IMG/VR virus record: IMGVR_UViG_3300027867_000005
Span: 1 to 64,000 of that record
DNA from: a virus
Direction: 5' to 3' (one strand)
DNA length: 64,000 bases
Every line of letters begins with the position of its first letter. Position 1 is the first letter of the stretch. The translations under genes were made by a program, and so were the position numbers. A model generated the notes under the pieces. That model saw only the letters and a list, made by a program, of their open reading frames with translations. It did not search any database and was not told where the DNA came from. Below, one piece after another: positions 34,336 to 40,937 of the stretch.

Positions 34336-34392
34336 AAGATTGAGCCTTTCTTCCAGGGTTAACAGTTCATCGATCTAACCGAGGGTCATTTG

Positions 34393-34641
34393 TTAAAGGT
34401 TGAGCGAGCGAACGAAGCGCAGCGCGCCATTCTGGCGCGGGCCGAACGCGACATAATTGCCGTATTCGTCGATCCTCAAGCCAGCCGGCGCACGATCAAG
34501 GATGATCGCCGCATCCTCAGCGGTAAGCGGCGCGGCGCCGCAATTTGCCTGCCGGCGGCAACCGACCGCCAATGCGATCAGATTGTCGATGCAATTGGGA
34601 TTGTCTTGCGTCTGTGCGAGCCGCAGCGTTTGCATGTCCAT
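34393..34641 (-). CDS. Hypothetical protein, 82 residues
   Basis: From ATG 34641, with ACGGAGGTAGC as a strong ribosome site deciding the start. Features: NPNCIDNLIALAVGCRRQAN, APLTAEDAAIILDRAPAGLR. Not recognised. The region up to 34901 upstream of it has no gene and is AT-rich. Confidence 0.6.
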   Translation of the reverse strand: MDMQTLRLAQTQDNPNCIDNLIALAVGCRRQANCGAAPLTAEDAAIILDRAPAGLRIDEYGNYVAFGPRQNGALRFVRSLNL

Positions 34642-34901
34642 CGCGCTACCTCCGTTTGACCAACGCACAATGCGCCCTTTCCCGATGTCGTGCAAGCTGA
34701 ATTATCGTAAAAAATGACATCGGCTGAATTTCCCCGTTAAGACATTGCAATCGCATGCCGTTTTGATTGTTTTGATTTCATCCCCTAAAACAGCCCCGGA
34801 AATCACCGTTTTCGCCCCTAATTTGATTTCCCAAATCCCAAAACCGCCAGTTTCCGCTTTACTTGCAGAGACTTGGAGGAAATCAAAAAATTTGGCTCAT
34901 T
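34642..34901. other. AT-rich non-coding gap
   Basis: About 260 bases with no supported gene. The composition drops towards AT, with short repeated words (TTGATTTC twice, GCCCCGG/GCCCCTAA twice). It could hold the promoter of the small-gene run to its left or an origin element, but no clear iteron, palindrome or promoter pair was found. Confidence 0.4.
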
Positions 34902-35336
34902 TCAGCGGAAAAACTCATCGTCAGTCACGGCGCGCGAACCTGATCGAGCTCGAGCCGGCCGTTGCTTCCAGTTGAGCCGGCGCATAACATCTTCGGCCAC
35001 GGCGCGATGGTACAGCCTGCCATCCGAGCACAGAACCCAGCCCTTCATGATGCCTGCGCGCGCTTGCTGGAACGATCGCATCGTCCCGTATCGGGCCAGC
35101 CTCACCAATGCTCTATCATCGTTTGGCAGGCTCCCCGCAGGTCTCTGGTGCCAGCTCGCGATCATGAGCCGCAGAGCCATGTATCCCGCGTAAGCAGTCT
35201 CATATTCGTAAGCCGGATCAGTAAAGTAGACGGCTGGATCAATCGCCATCCCAATCGAATGGCGCAGATTGGCATCTGCCGGAACAAATGGCTCTGGCAG
35301 CAATTGCGTAAATGCATCGTCGATGCTATTTTCCAT
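34902..35336 (-). CDS. DUF1376-like protein, possible replication-related
   Basis: 144 residues from ATG 35336, with an AGGAGGGG ribosome site 8 bases upstream. The core (YETAYAGYMALRLMIASWHQ, GSLPNDDRALVRLARYGTM, then GWVLCSDGRLYHRAVAEDVM) matches the DUF1376 pattern: a Trp-containing helix, a SLPND/DPA segment, and DGRxYHxR/A. Such proteins often lie in phage replication modules and are suspected replication or DNA-binding factors. The leader of this gene is fully covered by a candidate antisense RNA (35338-35439). Confidence 0.65.
   Translation of the reverse strand: MENSIDDAFTQLLPEPFVPADANLRHSIGMAIDPAVYFTDPAYEYETAYAGYMALRLMIASWHQRPAGSLPNDDRALVRLARYGTMRSFQQARAGIMKGWVLCSDGRLYHRAVAEDVMRRLNWKQRPARARSGSRAVTDDEFFR
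35304..35332 (+). promoter_or_regulatory. Candidate promoter for antisense RNA
   Basis: TTGCGT at 35304-35309, a 17-base spacer, and TATTTT at 35327-35332. The start would be near 35338-35340, at the beginning of the first hairpin. The -10 part CTATTT is close to the alphaproteobacterial CTATAT. The -35 is only a partial match. Confidence 0.45.
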
Positions 35337-35337
35337 G

Positions 35338-35439
35338 GGTGTTGCCCCTCCTATCGGGCAGCATCCCGAGGTCAATTCCGCCCCACGCGGAATGCCTCCT
35401 TGACGGCCGGCAAGCCCAAATCTTGCTGGCCGTTTTTTT
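35338..35439 (+). ncRNA. Candidate antisense RNA over the leader of the DUF1376-like gene
   Basis: Three hairpins in a row on the + strand. Hairpin 1: TGCCC/GGGCA (35343-35360) with an 8-base loop holding CTCCT, complementary to the ribosome site of the opposing gene. Hairpin 2: ATTCCGC/GCGGAAT (35375-35393). Hairpin 3: a 12-bp stem with one G-U pair, followed by seven T residues (35403-35439). Length about 100 bases. The layout resembles the copy-control antisense RNAs of plasmids. Inferred only; expression is unproven. Confidence 0.5.
35403..35439 (+). terminator. Strong intrinsic terminator, + direction
   Basis: ACGGCCGGCAAG pairs with CTTGCTGGCCGT (one G-U pair) around a 7-base loop and is followed directly by seven T. 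No + strand protein gene lies shortly upstream, so it probably ends a short RNA that starts near 35338. Confidence 0.8.
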
Positions 35440-35466
35440 ATGCCGCAGCGATGCCGCGAGTGTCAA
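35437..35466 (-). promoter_or_regulatory. Leftward promoter for the DUF1376-like operon
   Basis: On the - strand: perfect TTGACA (35466-35461), 18-base spacer, CATAAA (35442-35437). A start near 35430 gives a leader of about 95 bases that is complementary to the candidate antisense RNA. A 7-bp dyad CGCTTGC/GCAAGCG (35468-35487) lies directly upstream and may be an operator. Confidence 0.6.
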
Positions 35467-35759
35467 GCGCTTGCTTTTTTGCAAGCGAAAAACACGTGCG
35501 GGGCCGAAAAAATCGCCCCGCAATGGGTATAAGCTATTGAAAATAAACAACACACGCAGCGCAGATAGTTAACAGATAGTTAGCGTTAAGGGTAAGGAAA
35601 GGGTAATCAGAGACTCCTACGGAAAAGTCACAGTCTCCAACCCCGACAAAATCGTCATGGCGTTGCGTGCAAATTCGACCCCATCCCATCAAGGCAATTC
35701 TCCGACCCGGCCGAAACTCCTGCGTTGACAAACCCGCTCCGTCCGTGACAACAATTGCT
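35440..35759. other. Non-coding control region
   Basis: About 320 bases with no gene, between the leftward and the late rightward blocks. Contents: the leftward promoter; inverted repeat CGCTTGC-T6-GCAAGCG (35468-35487); inverted repeat TGCGGGGC/GCCCCGCA (about 35496-35521); two direct copies of AGATAGTTA (about 35563-35582) in an AT-rich stretch; two copies of AAGGGTAA; GAGACT/AGTCTC; and a perfect TTGACA on the + strand at 35725-35730 with no good -10. It is a plausible site of replication origin and switch. Confidence 0.5.
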
Positions 35760-35984
35760 ATGCCCGATCGCAAGCCGCCGAAGCCCATGCCCCAGATCAC
35801 CGAGCACATGCTCAAGGCCGGCGAAGACGTACTGATCGGATATATCGGTGCCGCCGACGCGCTGCCATCATGGGTTTCGTATCGTCGAGTAATCGCAGAG
35901 ATTTTCTCGGCGATGCAAATAGCTCAGTACGAAATGCTCCGGGAAATGAAATCATCTCCGCAAACAACCAGCGAAAATGGCTGA
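35760..35984 (+). CDS. Hypothetical protein, 74 residues, first late-strand gene
   Basis: From ATG 35760 (MPDRKPPKPMPQITEHMLKA), a Pro-rich basic start followed by VLIGYIGAADALPSWVSYRR and a helical end. It has no clear ribosome site, and an ATG at 35790 is possible. Some members of phage late operons start like this, but the family is unknown. Confidence 0.5.
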   Translation: MPDRKPPKPMPQITEHMLKAGEDVLIGYIGAADALPSWVSYRRVIAEIFSAMQIAQYEMLREMKSSPQTTSENG

Positions 35985-36007
35985 GTTCGCGGCATGGCTG
36001 GCCGCTA

Positions 36008-36196
36008 ATGGCACGAATCACGGTCATCTACGAGAAAGACCAACGCCCGCCGTTGCAAGTTCACGCGCCAGCCGACATGGTGCGGATCGCATCAATTGAC
36101 ATCGGACAAAACTCTGTCGCTGATCTTAATGTTTATGCCGTGGCGCAAAAACTCGCCGAGTTATTGCTCGAACAATTGGCGGTGTGCGAAAAATGA
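36008..36196 (+). CDS. Hypothetical protein, 62 residues
   Basis: From ATG 36008, MARITVIYEKDQRPPLQVHA, then helices ending LAELLLEQLAVCEK. Its stop overlaps the next start (ATGA). An upstream start at 35870 would overlap the first gene heavily. Not recognised. Confidence 0.5.
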   Translation: MARITVIYEKDQRPPLQVHAPADMVRIASIDIGQNSVADLNVYAVAQKLAELLLEQLAVCEK

Positions 36197-36372
36197 TGGC
36201 CGATTTCGTCGCGAACGCCGATCACACAGCGCGGATCAAGGAAATCCGTGCGGCGGAAACGCCAAAGTGCGAGTATAGCGGGATGACGCTGTACGCTTGT
36301 CTGCGGTCGCCGGCCAGGTGTAGGGAAGGCTGCGAACGGCGCGGAGATTGGATCGGACCAGATGTCAAGTGA
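36193..36372 (+). CDS. Small Cys-containing protein, 59 residues
   Basis: From ATG 36193, coupled to the previous gene. Helical start (MMADFVANADHTARIKEIRA), then four cysteines (KCEYSGMTLYACLRSPARCR and EGC). A small metal or disulfide fold is possible. Overlaps the GcrA-like gene by 11 bases. Confidence 0.55.
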   Translation: MMADFVANADHTARIKEIRAAETPKCEYSGMTLYACLRSPARCREGCERRGDWIGPDVK

Positions 36373-36727
36373 CCGGAACATGTGGCCTCTGGAGCGCACG
36401 GACATGCTGATTGCGATGTGGAGAAACACGGACCTTGCGACAGATGCGATGGCCGCGCAGCTCGGGCTGACGAAGAACATGGTGATCGGCAAGCTTCATC
36501 GGCTGGGCTTGAGCGCTGCCGAACGGCCGTACAAGTCGAAGAGGCGGCGATCAAGGGCGCGGACGAGCGCGCCGGCGCCGAGCCGGCGATGGAAGAAGCT
36601 CGAGCCGCTCGAGCCGCTCGAGCCGCTCGAGCCGCTCGAGCCGCGGTCGACAAAGCCGGTGGCGCAGGCATTGCCTTGGGAGCCGATCGCCGCCCCGTCG
36701 CGCGCCAGGCTCATGGCAGGACGGTAG
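36362..36727 (+). CDS. GcrA-family regulator with LEP repeat
   Basis: 121 residues. The N-terminus WPLERTDMLIAMWRNTDLAT, then MAAQLGLTKNMVIGKLHRLG, is a clear GcrA-type domain. GcrA is an alphaproteobacterial sigma-70 co-activator acting at methylated promoters. A basic linker follows (KSKRRRSRARTS), then five tandem Leu-Glu-Pro units made by an exact GCTCGAGCC repeat (about 36598-36642), and a Pro-rich end. The full-length C-terminal domain of cellular GcrA is missing. A role in redirecting host transcription is likely. Confidence 0.75.
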   Translation: MSSDRNMWPLERTDMLIAMWRNTDLATDAMAAQLGLTKNMVIGKLHRLGLSAAERPYKSKRRRSRARTSAPAPSRRWKKLEPLEPLEPLEPLEPRSTKPVAQALPWEPIAAPSRARLMAGR

Positions 36728-36728
36728 G

Positions 36729-36893
36729 ATGGATCACTTAACCGATGCGCAGCGTCTGGCGATCGTGCAGTTGCTGATCGACATCAAGCACCTGATCATC
36801 GATACCCACGGCACTGAGAGCGAGCGGAACGCTGCAGCCCGCGTGGTCACGCGGATAGAGACGCTGGTCGCTCGGATGGAGGAAGAGGCATGA
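36729..36893 (+). CDS. Small helical protein, 54 residues
   Basis: From ATG 36729, one base after the GcrA-like stop. MDHLTDAQRLAIVQLLIDIK and later ARVVTRIETLVARMEEEA form two helices. Its end overlaps the next start. Function unknown. Confidence 0.5.
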   Translation: MDHLTDAQRLAIVQLLIDIKHLIIDTHGTESERNAAARVVTRIETLVARMEEEA

Positions 36894-37039
36894 GCCGTTT
36901 CCAAGACCCTAATCGCGGACGCCCTGACGGGCTGGGACACCACACCGCCGTGAGTTACCAAGCCCGCATCAAGGGCGGGGCTCGAGCTACCCTGCGGCGC
37001 TTGGCCAGATTGTGCCGGCACCAGCGTCGTCGTCCATGA
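36890..37039 (+). CDS. Small basic protein, 49 residues
   Basis: From ATG 36890 (ATGA coupling), ending in an Arg-rich tail (TLRRLARLCRHQRRRP). Its stop overlaps the NusG-like start as ATGA. The tight coupling on both sides is the main support. Confidence 0.5.
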   Translation: MSRFQDPNRGRPDGLGHHTAVSYQARIKGGARATLRRLARLCRHQRRRP

Positions 37040-37563
37040 CATCCTGGGTCGTTGTCATCACCAAGCCTGCAGCCGAGGAGATCGCCGAGCGCGATCTGCG
37101 GCGCGCCGGCTACCGCGTGTATCTGCCGCGGTATCGCAAGCTGCTGAGCCCGCATGGCCGCGATCGGCGACCGGTAACTTCGATGCGGCCGCTGTTCACG
37201 GGCTACTTGTTTGCCGAGGACTGGCGCGGATGGCCGCGCGAGACTGTGCACGGCGTCGAGGGTTTGCTGCACCGCAGCGGCTCGAGCCGGCATGCGCTCT
37301 TCAGCGGCGCCGATATCCAAGCCATTCGCGACCGCGAAAGCTCATTCGACGAAATGCGTTACGCTGCGGGCCAAGGCCGGGCGATGATCCGCGAGGATGT
37401 TTCCGTTGGCGATGTCATGACCGTAGACATTGGGAGCATTCCGATGCAAGCTGTGCTCCGCGAGCTTAGCGCCGATGGGCGCGCCCTAGTCGAAGTGATG
37501 ATTTTCGGCCGCGTGACGCCGATGCGTGTTGAGCAAGAGGCGCTACTGGCCGCAGGAGGGTGA
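37036..37563 (+). CDS. NusG/RfaH-like transcription factor
   Basis: 175 residues from ATG 37036. The N-terminal part (SWVVVITKPAAEEIAERDLR, RAGYRVYLPRY, RPLFTGYLFAE) is the NGN domain that binds RNA polymerase in NusG and RfaH. The C-terminal part (IREDVSVGDVMTVDIGSIPM, then VEVMIFGRVTPMRVEQEAL) is KOW-like. A phage copy placed before the terminase and late virion genes would fit an antitermination or processivity factor for the 28-kb late operon. Confidence 0.75.
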   Translation: MTSWVVVITKPAAEEIAERDLRRAGYRVYLPRYRKLLSPHGRDRRPVTSMRPLFTGYLFAEDWRGWPRETVHGVEGLLHRSGSSRHALFSGADIQAIRDRESSFDEMRYAAGQGRAMIREDVSVGDVMTVDIGSIPMQAVLRELSADGRALVEVMIFGRVTPMRVEQEALLAAGG

Positions 37564-37567
37564 CGCG

Positions 37568-38374
37568 ATGCGTTGCAAGGGATGCGGTAATCAGATGCAG
37601 GATCCCCCGGCCGAGGAGCAGCGCCGCACGCAGATGGAGCAACTCCGCGCCGCAGTGCTGACCGGCCTTCGCGAGCGCGGATGGCCGGAGCCGCGATTAC
37701 GGGAGCCAAATGGCGAGCATCTCGATCCATGGCACGTATGGGGCGACGACAAACCAAGCGTCTGGATGACGGATTGCTGCTCCTCGAGCGGCTACACCAC
37801 CGCCGATGGCTACGAAAGCGGCTGGACTGAATTCGACGAGTGCGTCGATGCCCAACGGATCGTCGAGGCGATCGACCGGCTCCGCTGGGTGATCGGGCTG
37901 TCCGACGTAGGAGGACACGCTGTTGGCTTCTCGTCTCATGCTGGTCAGCTCATTCAGCACGGATGGCGAACCGTAGACGCATGGGCTTGTGATCCCGACA
38001 GCGGTTTGCAGCATGGTTTAAAGGGTTGCGTCCCTGATGGCTGGCTATGGAAATTCGGCAATCGGGTGATGCAGTTCGACGCCAAGATTGGCGGGTGGCT
38101 GGAAATAAAGCCGGGGCCAACGTCAGAGCGCTGGGACGCAACCACCTGCCGAGACTCGGGTACGCCATGGATTTATGGCCGTAGTCCCGGCATGGACGCG
38201 CTGACGGCTGAAATAGCTCGGCACAAGGAAAAACTTGCGCACATGCGAAATGTCGTCTCGCGCTCAATGGGGGCACACCAGGACGCCGCTGCCGGTCTCG
38301 TCCCGCTGCCCGCGAAGCCGCAGCTGCCCGAGCCGGCGCCGTTCGTTCCGCGCAAGTTCGGGGAGCACGGCTGA
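37568..38374 (+). CDS. Hypothetical protein, 268 residues
   Basis: From ATG 37568. It starts MRCKGCGNQMQDPPAEEQRR with a Cys pair and goes on to a Trp- and Asp-rich body (VWGDDKPSVWMTDCCSSSGY) and a Pro-rich end. The pattern YTTADGYESGWTEFDECVDA is distinctive but unknown to me. Its stop overlaps the next start. Located between the NusG-like and the small DNA-binding genes of the late operon. Confidence 0.6.
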   Translation: MRCKGCGNQMQDPPAEEQRRTQMEQLRAAVLTGLRERGWPEPRLREPNGEHLDPWHVWGDDKPSVWMTDCCSSSGYTTADGYESGWTEFDECVDAQRIVEAIDRLRWVIGLSDVGGHAVGFSSHAGQLIQHGWRTVDAWACDPDSGLQHGLKGCVPDGWLWKFGNRVMQFDAKIGGWLEIKPGPTSERWDATTCRDSGTPWIYGRSPGMDALTAEIARHKEKLAHMRNVVSRSMGAHQDAAAGLVPLPAKPQLPEPAPFVPRKFGEHG

Positions 38375-38670
38375 TGGCGCTGATGGCTTCGAGCGACCCA
38401 ACGCTGGACGATCGCCTCTACGAGCTAATCGCCGCCGGCAAGACATCGGCCGAGTGCGCGGCTATTTTGGGAATAACCCGTAACGCAGCGATGGGTAGGG
38501 CGCGTCGCCGCGGTTTCAAATGGCATACACCGCCATTAGCCCAACGATGGCGATATCCACGCACGCTTGAGGACCGCCTCGACGCCATACACACCAAGTT
38601 CGACGCCACAATTGCGGAAATTCGCAAGCGCGCCGAAAAATTTCCGTTGACTTACCGTGCCCAATTGTGA
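38374..38670 (+). CDS. GcrA-like short DNA-binding protein
   Basis: 98 residues, starting at ATG 38374 inside the previous stop. A helix-turn-helix is visible: LDDRLYELIAAGKTSAECAA, ILGITRNAAMGRARRRGFKW, resembling the N-terminal part of GcrA. The C-terminal half is helical (LDAIHTKFDATIAEIRKRAE). Possible second transcription modulator of the late region. Confidence 0.6.
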   Translation: MALMASSDPTLDDRLYELIAAGKTSAECAAILGITRNAAMGRARRRGFKWHTPPLAQRWRYPRTLEDRLDAIHTKFDATIAEIRKRAEKFPLTYRAQL

Positions 38671-38682
38671 GGGGAACGCCGC

Positions 38683-38859
38683 ATGGCGAACATATTTGGG
38701 CTGGCAACGAGCCGCCGTGTTTGGTCGAGGACAGATCGCACCACGCCTGCCGAGCGCGCCCAAATAGAGGAATTCATGCGAACGCGCGGGGCAACAAAAT
38801 GCGATCCTGCGCCAAACGTGCTTGTTCCGAAATCGGCTTTTGCCGAAAAAAAAGATTGA
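38683..38859 (+). CDS. Small hypothetical protein, 58 residues
   Basis: ATG 38683 with GAGGGG upstream. Sequence starts MANIFGLATSRRVWSRTDRT. The end SAFAEKKD is reached through a run of A residues (GAAAAAAAAGATTGA), which is a possible slippage site. Not recognised. Confidence 0.5.
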   Translation: MANIFGLATSRRVWSRTDRTTPAERAQIEEFMRTRGATKCDPAPNVLVPKSAFAEKKD

Positions 38860-38961
38860 CGAATTGCCAAATGGGGAGTTATCAGCCAATTCATGAATTG
38901 CATTGGGGGCCACACACGTTCGGTGTAGGCCCTCGAAAGCTTTCGGGAAGCTGGTAATTCG

Positions 38962-39399
38962 ATGGCCAAATCAGGCGGTTTCCGACCGGGCGCGGGTCGC
39001 CCCAAGGGGGCAAAGAGCCGCTCCCTCGAAGATCGCATCCTCAGCCGTGACCACGTCGGCCGGCGCGCCAACAAGCGCTTTCCGATCCTGACTGCGGCCG
39101 TCGCCAAGAAGATCATTTCCGAGGCCATCCTCTGCGGACAGACGCCGCTCGAGGTGATGCTGTTCACGATGCGGTGGCATTTCACCGATGGCCGGTTCGA
39201 CGACGCAGCGCGTGTGGCGAAGGACGCCGCGCCCTACATGCACCCGCATTTGACTTCGACGAAGGTCGAAATTCGCCGCCCCGAAGACATGACCGATGAC
39301 GAGCTGGCAGCACACCTTGCCGCAGCAGAGGCCGCGCTCGAAAATGGCGGCGGACTGGGCGAAGATACTCCGCCAGGAACAAGCCAGACGCGCCATTGA
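38962..39399 (+). CDS. Terminase small subunit
   Basis: 145 residues. It begins SGGFRPGAGRPKGAKSRS, the basic start seen in many phage small terminases, followed by LTAAVAKKIISEAILCGQTP, PLEVMLFTMRWHFTDGR and AARVAKDAAPYMHPHLTSTK. Small terminases recognise packaging-start DNA and regulate the large subunit. The gene overlaps the large-subunit start by 56 bases, as usual in this type of phage. Confidence 0.85.
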   Translation: MAKSGGFRPGAGRPKGAKSRSLEDRILSRDHVGRRANKRFPILTAAVAKKIISEAILCGQTPLEVMLFTMRWHFTDGRFDDAARVAKDAAPYMHPHLTSTKVEIRRPEDMTDDELAAHLAAAEAALENGGGLGEDTPPGTSQTRH

Positions 39400-40936
39400 C
39401 GCCGATCGGGCGCGTGAGGTTTATCTGACACAGGCAGAGCGTCGCACACGGCTGTACCGGCTGTACCCTGAAACCGGACCGTTGCGCCGCGAGCTCTACC
39501 CGAAGCACATGGAGTTCTTTGCGCTAGGCGCAGTACACAGCGAACGCGCGTTCATAGGCGGCAATCGCTGCATTACCCCATGGACGCCCATTGAAATGGC
39601 GCGGTCCACGCGCCTGCCCGCAGAAATTCTCGGCGAGCGTAGCCTAGATGTTCGATCGTGGGCTGATGGATCGCGATGTGGTGCTCAAGCCTCCGGCGTA
39701 TTTCTGAAGGGCATAGAGCCAGCGTTTCGAGTTCACTTGGACAACGGACAAGCTTTTGATTGCTCGGGTGCGCACCGGGTATTGAGCGTCGCGGGCTGGA
39801 TTGAGTTCGGCCTGTTAATGTCGCTCTCAGATGGTCTGCGTTTGAAGGATAGAGCGCTAGATTATCCGGCCAATTGTGCCACGGCACATTGTCGAGATGA
39901 TCGGGCACCTCAGAGCGATCGAGATAACGGCCAAGCACAACCTCCATCACCAGGCGATGCTCGCCAACGCGCCCTGTCGATGATCGAGCGTGCTGGTGAA
40001 GAGGAGCAAAAATTCCGATATATCCATGCTTATCCAGGGATCGGCGGCCCCTCCATTCTTGACGACCCGGACCAGCTCGCGGACCTGATCGGGCAGTTTG
40101 AAGACCCCATTTCAGTACCCGGCGCTCTATTGACCGAATATGAACGCCGAGAATATCAGCGGCTTGTCGCTGAGTTAGGCCCTCTTGCAGCAGAAGCATC
40201 TGGAGGTGATCTCGATCGATCAAGTTGGCAGCCAGATTGTCGGCTCTTTTTCCCATTTCGGCACATCCCATTGATTGGTGGGAATAGGATTGTATGCGCC
40301 GAGGCGCTAGGTTTCCAGCCAATCCTCGACATCGAGGTCTACGGCACGCACTGCTACGAAACTGGCGGCGTGATCCATCACAATACTGGGAAAAGTTTTT
40401 GCATCGGGTATGAGGGCACGTGCCACCTGATCGGCTGGTACCCCGATTGGTGGACCGGCCGCCGGTTCAATCGGCCTGTCATAGGTTGGGCGGCGGGCGA
40501 AGATGCGAAGGCTGTGCGAGAGTCCTTGCAGCCGACGCTCTGCGGGCCAGCCGAGGCGCGCGGGACGGGGCTGATCCCTGGCGAAATGATTTTACGCTCC
40601 CCAACGCGCAGCGGCATCCCCGACGCGATCGATTTCGTCGAGGTGAACCATTCATCCGGCGGTCGCAGTCGCTTGGTCTTCAAGGCTTACGAGCAGGGGC
40701 GAGAGAGCTTCCAGGCTTCGCGGATCGATTTCGCCCTGCTCGACGAGGAGCCACCGTTGCACATCTACACCGAGACGCTGACACGAACGCTATCGACGGT
40801 GCCGGGAGAGGCAAACGGCTTGGTGCTGTGTGCCTTCACGCCCCTGAAGGGTGTCAGCGAGACGGTGCTGCAATTCCTGCCAGGTGGCGCTTACCCTGCG
40901 ACGGAGGAATTACGCAAGCAAGCCTGGGGGTGGTGA
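39344..40936 (+). CDS. Terminase large subunit, ATPase part, with intein in Walker A
   Basis: 530 residues from ATG 39344. N-extein (RREL YPKHMEFFALGAVHSE region) leads to FIGGNR, the first half of the Walker A P-loop. A 272-residue intein follows (39569-40384), then TGKSFCIGYEG completes GGNRTGKS. Walker B is IDFALLDEE near the end, with the C-motif in LCAFTPLKGVS. The stop at 40934-40936 cuts the protein before the nuclease domain, which lies in another frame from 40938. With the intein removed, the extein ATPase part is about 258 residues. Self-splicing must restore the P-loop for packaging to work. Confidence 0.85.
   Translation: MAADWAKILRQEQARRAIDADRAREVYLTQAERRTRLYRLYPETGPLRRELYPKHMEFFALGAVHSERAFIGGNRCITPWTPIEMARSTRLPAEILGERSLDVRSWADGSRCGAQASGVFLKGIEPAFRVHLDNGQAFDCSGAHRVLSVAGWIEFGLLMSLSDGLRLKDRALDYPANCATAHCRDDRAPQSDRDNGQAQPPSPGDARQRALSMIERAGEEEQKFRYIHAYPGIGGPSILDDPDQLADLIGQFEDPISVPGALLTEYERREYQRLVAELGPLAAEASGGDLDRSSWQPDCRLFFPFRHIPLIGGNRIVCAEALGFQPILDIEVYGTHCYETGGVIHHNTGKSFCIGYEGTCHLIGWYPDWWTGRRFNRPVIGWAAGEDAKAVRESLQPTLCGPAEARGTGLIPGEMILRSPTRSGIPDAIDFVEVNHSSGGRSRLVFKAYEQGRESFQASRIDFALLDEEPPLHIYTETLTRTLSTVPGEANGLVLCAFTPLKGVSETVLQFLPGGAYPATEELRKQAWGW
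39569..40384 (+). other. Intein in terminase large subunit (Walker A insertion)
   Basis: 272 residues, Cys1 to Asn272. Block A: CITPWTPIEMA. Block B: FDCSGAHRVLS, with the His in place and Ser-Gly-Ala in the usual T-x-x positions. Block F/G: ILDIEVYGTHCYETGGVIHHN, ending His-Asn, with Thr as the +1 residue. Junctions: FIGGNR before and TGKSF after, which rebuild GGNRTGKS. The centre (about 84-225) is not a LAGLIDADG endonuclease; its opposite strand encodes an HNH endonuclease. The whole reading frame has no stop. Confidence 0.85.
39573..40256 (-). CDS. HNH endonuclease nested antisense inside the intein
   Basis: 227 residues from ATG 40256 (an upstream ATG at 40322 is also in frame). A helix-turn-helix LTQRQAADILGVHIRSIERR is near the start. 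The HNH part is VGEHRLVMEVVLGRYL, then VPDHLDNVPWHNWPDNLALY and SNADHLRATLTG, giving the His, Asn/Asp and His pattern of phage HNH enzymes. The HNH core (about 39818-39968) sits in the central part of the intein. Its 3' end runs antisense to the N-terminal splicing block up to the intein border. Probably the homing endonuclease of this intein, encoded on the other strand. Confidence 0.7.
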   Translation of the reverse strand: MGKRADNLAANLIDRDHLQMLLLQEGLTQRQAADILGVHIRSIERRVLKWGLQTARSGPRAGPGRQEWRGRRSLDKHGYIGIFAPLHQHARSSTGRVGEHRLVMEVVLGRYLDRSEVPDHLDNVPWHNWPDNLALYPSNADHLRATLTGRTQSSPRRSIPGAHPSNQKLVRCPSELETLALCPSEIRRRLEHHIAIHQPTIEHLGYARREFLRAGAWTAPFQWASMG

Positions 40937-40937
40937 G

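Noticed and set aside
35725-35759. Late rightward promoter at the perfect TTGACA
   Set aside because: No acceptable -10 at 16-19 bases before the first gene; listed only within the control region.
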